64,000 nucleotides of DNA. Source: Micromonospora wenchangensis (GTDB taxonomy: Bacteria > Actinomycetota > Actinomycetes > Mycobacteriales > Micromonosporaceae). Of this stretch, positions 60,386-64,000 are shown piece by piece. Below the pieces are notes generated by a model. That model was not told the origin of the DNA and ran no database searches. It saw only the letters and a program-made list of their open reading frames with translations. The stretch is from positions 1-64,000 of the forward strand of contig NZ_MZMV01000012.1 in assembly GCF_002210435.1 (NCBI RefSeq). Reading direction: 5' to 3'. The number at the start of each line of letters is the position of its first letter. Within the stretch, counting starts at the first letter, position 1. A program made the translations under genes and the position numbers.

Positions 60386-62149
60386 TCAGGTGAGGGTTAC
60401 CGGGGGTTCGGCGAGGCGGGGGGTCAGCGGGGTGCGGGGGGTCAGCCAGGAGGCGGTCGGGGACTGGTCGGGGTTGAGCTGCCAGTCGTGGCAGACCCGG
60501 TCGACGGCGATCGGATAGACGGTCAACGTGCCGTCCGGGTCGATGCGCATCCGCAGGAACGACTTCGAGTCCTCGATGCCCTGCCCGGCGAAGAGTTCGT
60601 TGACGTTGACCCCGAAGGCCCCCGCCACCAGCAGGTATCCGGCCACCAGTTGGGTGGCGACCAGCCCGATCACCGGACCGTAGACCACTGCGGCGGCGAC
60701 CGCCGGCAGCGGCCACGGCCAGTGGTAGAACGGCAGGTGCAGCCAGGCCCAGGTGCCGGCGACCGCTAGTGCCACGTGCGCCAGGCCGTGGCCGATGCCG
60801 AGCAGCCAGTGCCGGACGTGCCGTTTCCCGCCCGCGCTGGGCGGCTTGGCGAAGAAGGCCGCGCCGAGCAGTGTCACCCCCAACATGATCACCAGCGGCA
60901 CGCTGAACAGCCGCTGCTCGGTGCCGGTCCGGTTCGCCGCGACCCCGGCCATGGCGAGCATCAACAGCGTGTGCAGGGTGCCGAGCAGGGTCCCGAAACC
61001 CGGGTTGCGTCGGGGCAGCCGGTGGAAGATCCCCCAGCCGTAGCGCCGGGAGCGGGCCGCGTCCGGGAACCGGGCCACCAGGTCGTACGCGCGGGTGCGG
61101 CTGGCCCGGCGGGACAGGGTGTCCTTCGGCGGCACCTCGATCCGCTCGGGCAGGGTGTGCGTCGGATACAGGTACGCCCCGCCCCCGCCGCAGGTGATCA
61201 ACTGCCGTTCCGGGCCGGCGTACCGGGCGTAGTGGTGCAGGTCGCCGGAGACCAGCAGCCGCACGTGCGCGCCGGTGGGCGCGATGATCGTCCGGACGAA
61301 GTAGTCGATCGAGTCGTACGCGGTGGGATGGTCGACGGACTTCACCCAGGTCGGCGCCGGCACCGCCAGGATCACCCGGGACTCCGGGCCGAGTCGGCGG
61401 GCGACCTCGTCGAAGTACGACAGTTGCGGGTCGTCCAGGTAGGACCCCGACTGGTCGTCCAGGCCGAGCAGCCACCACCCGGCCGGCAGTTCCACCGCGA
61501 AGTACGACCGGGACTGGCCGGTGCCCCAGCCGCCGAAGTTGCGGTCCCGGGAGCGGACGAACAGCCGCAGGAACGCGGTCAGCCCGTCGTACCAGTCATG
61601 GTTGCCGGGCACGGCGAACAGCATCGGCCGCTGCGGCGGGGCCACCGGCAGCGCCGCCTGGTACGGCCCCTTGCACCGGTCCTCGTACGCCTCGTAGGCC
61701 GCCGACGGGTAGACCTGGTCGCCGCCCATCACCAGGGTCTGCGCCCGGGGCAGCCGGTGCCCGTCCACGGTCAGCTCCGACTGGGCCAGCAGGTACGCCA
61801 CCGAGTACGTGGCGTCGAAGCCGTCGCCCAGGTCGGCCACGTAGTCCAGCCAGAGCCCACCGTCCGGGCCGATCTGCGTGCCGATCCTGGCGTCGAGCGC
61901 GTTCTGCAGCTCCCGCTTGTCCAGGTACGCCCCGAACAGCATCGCCAGCAGGGTGCGGATGCCGGTGCTGATCAGCAGGATCGGTGCCAGCCAGGGGACC
62001 GGTTTGCGGGGCGTGAAACCCAGCTCCACCGGATCGGTGCCGCGTGGCCTGCGGACGGCCCGCTCACCGGGGGCGTGCTCGGCGTCCGGGTCGGTCTCGG
62101 GACCGTCGGGGGTGGCGGGGCGCTCGGGGGTGGCGGGGTCGTCGCTCAC
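60386..62149 (-). CDS. membrane metallophosphoesterase
   Basis: 587 residues. A calcineurin-like catalytic part with YVADLGDGFD, VMGGDQVYP, VPGNHDWYDG and VSGDLHHYARY metal motifs, preceded by one membrane helix and followed by four to five more. The active site faces one side of the membrane; substrate unknown. Start GTG 62149 is leaderless (TAGGCT six bases upstream). Confidence 0.87.
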   Translation of the reverse strand: MSDDPATPERPATPDGPETDPDAEHAPGERAVRRPRGTDPVELGFTPRKPVPWLAPILLISTGIRTLLAMLFGAYLDKRELQNALDARIGTQIGPDGGLWLDYVADLGDGFDATYSVAYLLAQSELTVDGHRLPRAQTLVMGGDQVYPSAAYEAYEDRCKGPYQAALPVAPPQRPMLFAVPGNHDWYDGLTAFLRLFVRSRDRNFGGWGTGQSRSYFAVELPAGWWLLGLDDQSGSYLDDPQLSYFDEVARRLGPESRVILAVPAPTWVKSVDHPTAYDSIDYFVRTIIAPTGAHVRLLVSGDLHHYARYAGPERQLITCGGGGAYLYPTHTLPERIEVPPKDTLSRRASRTRAYDLVARFPDAARSRRYGWGIFHRLPRRNPGFGTLLGTLHTLLMLAMAGVAANRTGTEQRLFSVPLVIMLGVTLLGAAFFAKPPSAGGKRHVRHWLLGIGHGLAHVALAVAGTWAWLHLPFYHWPWPLPAVAAAVVYGPVIGLVATQLVAGYLLVAGAFGVNVNELFAGQGIEDSKSFLRMRIDPDGTLTVYPIAVDRVCHDWQLNPDQSPTASWLTPRTPLTPRLAEPPVTLT

Positions 62150-62155
62150 CCGGGC

Positions 62156-62161
62156 AGCCTA
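62156..62161 (-). promoter_or_regulatory. -10 box of a leaderless promoter
   Basis: TAGGCT on the minus strand, six bases before the GTG at 62149. Confidence 0.5.
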
Positions 62162-62260
62162 GCCGTCCCGCCCGACACGGATGTCCCTTGATGTCCGGGT
62201 CTTCCGGCGGGGAACCCCCTCGGTCCCGCCGGGGGTCGTACCGTACACTTGGCGGTCGTT

Positions 62261-62334
62261 GCCGCCTTAGCTCAGTCGGCTAGAGCGACGCACTCGTAAT
62301 GCGTAGGTCGACGGTTCGATTCCGTCAGGCGGCT
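62261..62334 (+). tRNA. tRNA-Thr (anticodon CGT)
   Basis: Full cloverleaf: acceptor GCCGCCT / AGGCGGC, D arm with AGCTCAGTCGG, anticodon loop CTCGTAA, T arm with GGTTCGATTCC, discriminator T. CCA is not encoded. No integrated element follows it. Confidence 0.95.
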
Positions 62335-62344
62335 CGGGTAACCG

Positions 62345-62388
62345 AAAGGCCCCGTGACCAGGCGAAATGCCGGGGTTGCGGGGCCTTT
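62345..62388 (+). terminator. terminator of the tRNA gene
   Basis: 10-bp stem AAAGGCCCCG / CGGGGCCTTT, eleven bases after the tRNA, with TGTGTTG behind. Confidence 0.75.
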
Positions 62389-62465
62389 GTGTTGCCGTCG
62401 ACACCAGCGTGCCCGTTGCGGTGGATCCGACCCGGCCACGGCTGTAGCCGCCCGCCATCCGGGTC

Positions 62466-62669
62466 TCAGGAGCGCTTCTTCTTCGTCCAGACGACGTAGA
62501 CGGCGCAGAGGATCAGCATGAGAACGGCGATGGTGGTCCATGCCCAGCGGGCGAAGGGCTCGTCGGCGACCAGAGCGCGGACGCCCGCCAGGACGGCAAC
62601 CGCCAGCGGGCCCAGGCTGAACCACTCGGAGTGCTCGGAGTAGGTCAGATCCTTGATCGCCTGCCTCAT
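62466..62669 (-). CDS. small membrane protein
   Basis: 67 residues with two membrane helices (FSLGPLAVAVLAGVRALV; AWTTIAVLMLILCAVYVVW) and a basic tail KKKRS. ATG 62669 is leaderless: TAGACT (62676-62681) lies six bases upstream. Family not named. Confidence 0.75.
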   Translation of the reverse strand: MRQAIKDLTYSEHSEWFSLGPLAVAVLAGVRALVADEPFARWAWTTIAVLMLILCAVYVVWTKKKRS

Positions 62670-62675
62670 GCGGCC

Positions 62676-62681
62676 AGTCTA
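62676..62681 (-). promoter_or_regulatory. -10 box of a leaderless promoter
   Basis: TAGACT on the minus strand, six bases before the ATG at 62669. Confidence 0.5.
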
Positions 62682-62833
62682 GGTAGCGGTGGCCGGAGGG
62701 TGACTGCACGGGTGCCTGGTCCGCCGTTGCCCACACGTTCGAGAACTCCTGCTCAGGCTCGATTGCTCGGGAAGCGGCGGGCGGGCGTGGCCGAGGTGGT
62801 GTGCTCCGCCCCGCTCCCGGTCGGCGGAGATCC

Positions 62834-62906
62834 CCGGTACTCGGTACTACCGCCTACCGGTACTCGGTGCTACGGTATACCGGTACCCGGTGATACCGAA
62901 TACCGG
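62834..62906 (+). repeat. 23-bp-period repeats before padR
   Basis: CCGGTACTCGGTACTACC at 62834 recurs with small changes at 62857 and 62880; a fourth CCGG lies at 62903. The exact 23-bp spacing puts them about two helix turns apart. Probable PadR binding sites overlapping the promoter. Confidence 0.65.
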
Positions 62907-62921
62907 CTGGAGGGGGCTGCG

Positions 62922-63248
62922 GTGGAGGATCTGACAGAGATGCTGAAGGGCACGCTCGAAGGTTGCGTGCTCGAACTCATCAGCCGCGAGGAGACCTACG
63001 GGTACGCCATCACGCGCCGGCTCAACGAACTCGGCTTCACCGACGTCATCGACGGCACGGTGTACACCATCCTGCTGCGTCTGGAGCGCAACAGGCTCGT
63101 CCAGGTGGCGAAGCGGCCGTCCGAGGTGGGCCCGCCGCGCAAGTTCTACACGCTCAACGACGCCGGGCGCAGGGAGCTTGCGACGTTCTGGACGAAGTGG
63201 CAGTACGTCTCCTCACGGATCGACAAGCTCAGGGAGGATGGGGCATGA
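62922..63248 (+). CDS. PadR-family regulator
   Basis: 108 residues. Winged helix with LKGTLEGCVLELISREETYG, YAITRRLNELGF and TVYTILLRLERNRLV. GTG 62922 has GGAGGGG six bases upstream. It heads an operon with two DUF1048 genes, a layout common in actinobacteria, and probably represses itself through the repeats in front. Confidence 0.88.
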   Translation: MEDLTEMLKGTLEGCVLELISREETYGYAITRRLNELGFTDVIDGTVYTILLRLERNRLVQVAKRPSEVGPPRKFYTLNDAGRRELATFWTKWQYVSSRIDKLREDGA

Positions 63249-63601
63249 ACTTCTGGGAGACCATCACGGGCAGTGATCTGACCCGGGAGTGGAAAGCGTT
63301 CGACGGTCGGGCGCGGGCGCTACCGGCCGATTATCGGGCCGCATGGAAACAGATCGTCGCTCATCTCTACCCGTACGGAAGCTTCACGGGTCGCAACCTG
63401 ACCCCTCTCGCCGATGCCGCGCTCGGGCTGCTGGAGGAGGCGGCGGCCGACGGGCAGAGCATCGACGAGGTGCTCGGCGACGACGTCGCCGGCTTCGCGA
63501 CGGCACTGGCCGGTGGAGCGGGAGCCGGCAACTACCGCGACCGGTGGCGGGAGCAGTTGAACCGGAACGTCGCACGCAAACTGGCCCGGCTGGGAGGCTG
63601 A
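63245..63601 (+). CDS. DUF1048-family protein
   Basis: 118 residues, helical and soluble. Starts MNFWETITGSDLTREWKAF with the RARALPADYRAAWKQI core of the family; related to the next gene. ATG overlaps the padR stop (ATGA). Function unknown. Confidence 0.8.
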   Translation: MNFWETITGSDLTREWKAFDGRARALPADYRAAWKQIVAHLYPYGSFTGRNLTPLADAALGLLEEAAADGQSIDEVLGDDVAGFATALAGGAGAGNYRDRWREQLNRNVARKLARLGG

Positions 63602-63602
63602 C

Positions 63603-63908
63603 GTGAGCATCAGGGACATCATCGAGGGCAAGAAGCAGTGGCGGGCGCACGCCGCCCGGGTCAAGGCCCTCCCGCCCGACTACCGGATCGTCTACCAGGA
63701 GATGCAGCGCTACCTGTTCAAGGTCGGGCCGACCGGTCTGCTCGACGGTGATCTGCTTCCGGGAATCGTCGACTTCTTCGAGGAGGGCGTCGCGGCCGGC
63801 AAGGGCGTCCTGGAGGTCACCGGCACCGACGTCGCGGCCTTCTGCGACGAACTGATCAAGGACTCGCGCACCTTCGCGGACCTTTACCAGGAGTCCCGCG
63901 ACCGGTAA
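63603..63908 (+). CDS. DUF1048-family protein, paralogue
   Basis: 101 residues. RVKALPPDYRIVYQEMQRY aligns with the matching core of the gene before it, showing duplication. GTG 63603 is two bases past the previous stop. In other genomes an ABC transporter may follow; here the window ends. Confidence 0.8.
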   Translation: MSIRDIIEGKKQWRAHAARVKALPPDYRIVYQEMQRYLFKVGPTGLLDGDLLPGIVDFFEEGVAAGKGVLEVTGTDVAAFCDELIKDSRTFADLYQESRDR

Positions 63909-64000
63909 CACCGAGATGGAGCGGACCGGCAACGCACGGCCGGAGCGCCGACCGGCCCCGGACCCGCATCCCCGCCGACTCCGGCCCGCGCATCGCCGAC

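Noticed and set aside
62261..62334. tRNA-Thr as a possible integration site
   Set aside because: No repeat of its 3' end and no integrase gene are nearby.
62834..62906. CRISPR-like array
   Set aside because: The period is only 23 bp with 5-6 base gaps and no cas genes; it fits operator repeats.
63916..64000. ATG-led frame running off the right edge
   Set aside because: Open to the end but Arg/Pro-rich and without a ribosome site; too short to call a gene.

Overview
The window is about 70% GC or more, uses GTG starts often, has many start/stop overlaps of the ATGA or GTGA type, and carries several leaderless promoters (TANNNT directly before the start codon). Gene content and order fit an actinomycete of the Micromonosporaceae (Micromonospora-like). 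From memory, the core resembles the conserved actinobacterial block around acs, HAD-IB phosphatase, 6C RNA, ssd/tad pilus genes, DEAD helicase, bldG, hppA, topA, tmk and holB, known in Streptomyces and (partly) Mycobacterium. No database was searched.

Layout. 1-16 kb: an SseB-like gene cut by the left edge and its small partner, an epoxide-hydrolase-like protein, two tandem secreted M6 metalloproteases, acs, a degenerate Fic-like protein, a three-gene membrane/TetR operon with two matching operators, and a HAD-IB phosphatase. 16.0-16.25 kb: a 6C small RNA, divergent from the phosphatase. 16.2-31.1 kb: a complete integrated actinomycete integrative and conjugative element (AICE), bounded by a 28-bp direct repeat that starts in the loop of the 6C RNA terminator. 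It has integrase, excisionase, RepSA-type initiator, many tightly coupled small genes, an FtsK-like translocase, XRE and Nudix regulators, an HD protein, an IS110-family insertion and lower-GC cargo (a repressed leaderless gene and a DUF4145 protein). 31.6-38 kb: a membrane-anchored VHL-beta-domain protein, then an ssd/TadA/TadB/TadC/Flp-like pilin/TadE operon with two DnaA boxes upstream. 38-50 kb: LURP-one-like protein, DEAD/DUF1998 helicase, bldG and its anti-sigma partner, hppA, lipoprotein, a conserved protein with a clamp-binding motif, and topA. 49.6-54.2 kb: an AbiEi/DUF559 gene between two copies of a palindromic repeat, a lactone oxidase divergent from a TetR gene, and a fold-III PLP enzyme. 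54.4-60.2 kb: MFS-thymidylate kinase fusion, holB, a YbaB/WXG-like triad, and ricT. 60.3-64 kb: a membrane metallophosphoesterase, tRNA-Thr(CGT), a small membrane protein, and a PadR-DUF1048-DUF1048 operon behind 23-bp-period repeats.

How it works together. The chromosomal genes serve acetate activation, pilus assembly, DNA replication and topology (topA, tmk, holB, helicase), and developmental anti-sigma control (bldG pair). The AICE looks intact for excision, replication and transfer. Its minus-strand genes run as one coupled array from the SCO3933-like regulator down to the integrase, with a divergent XRE-Nudix pair likely setting the switch. The most notable feature is that the element uses a regulatory RNA terminator, not a tRNA, as its integration site.
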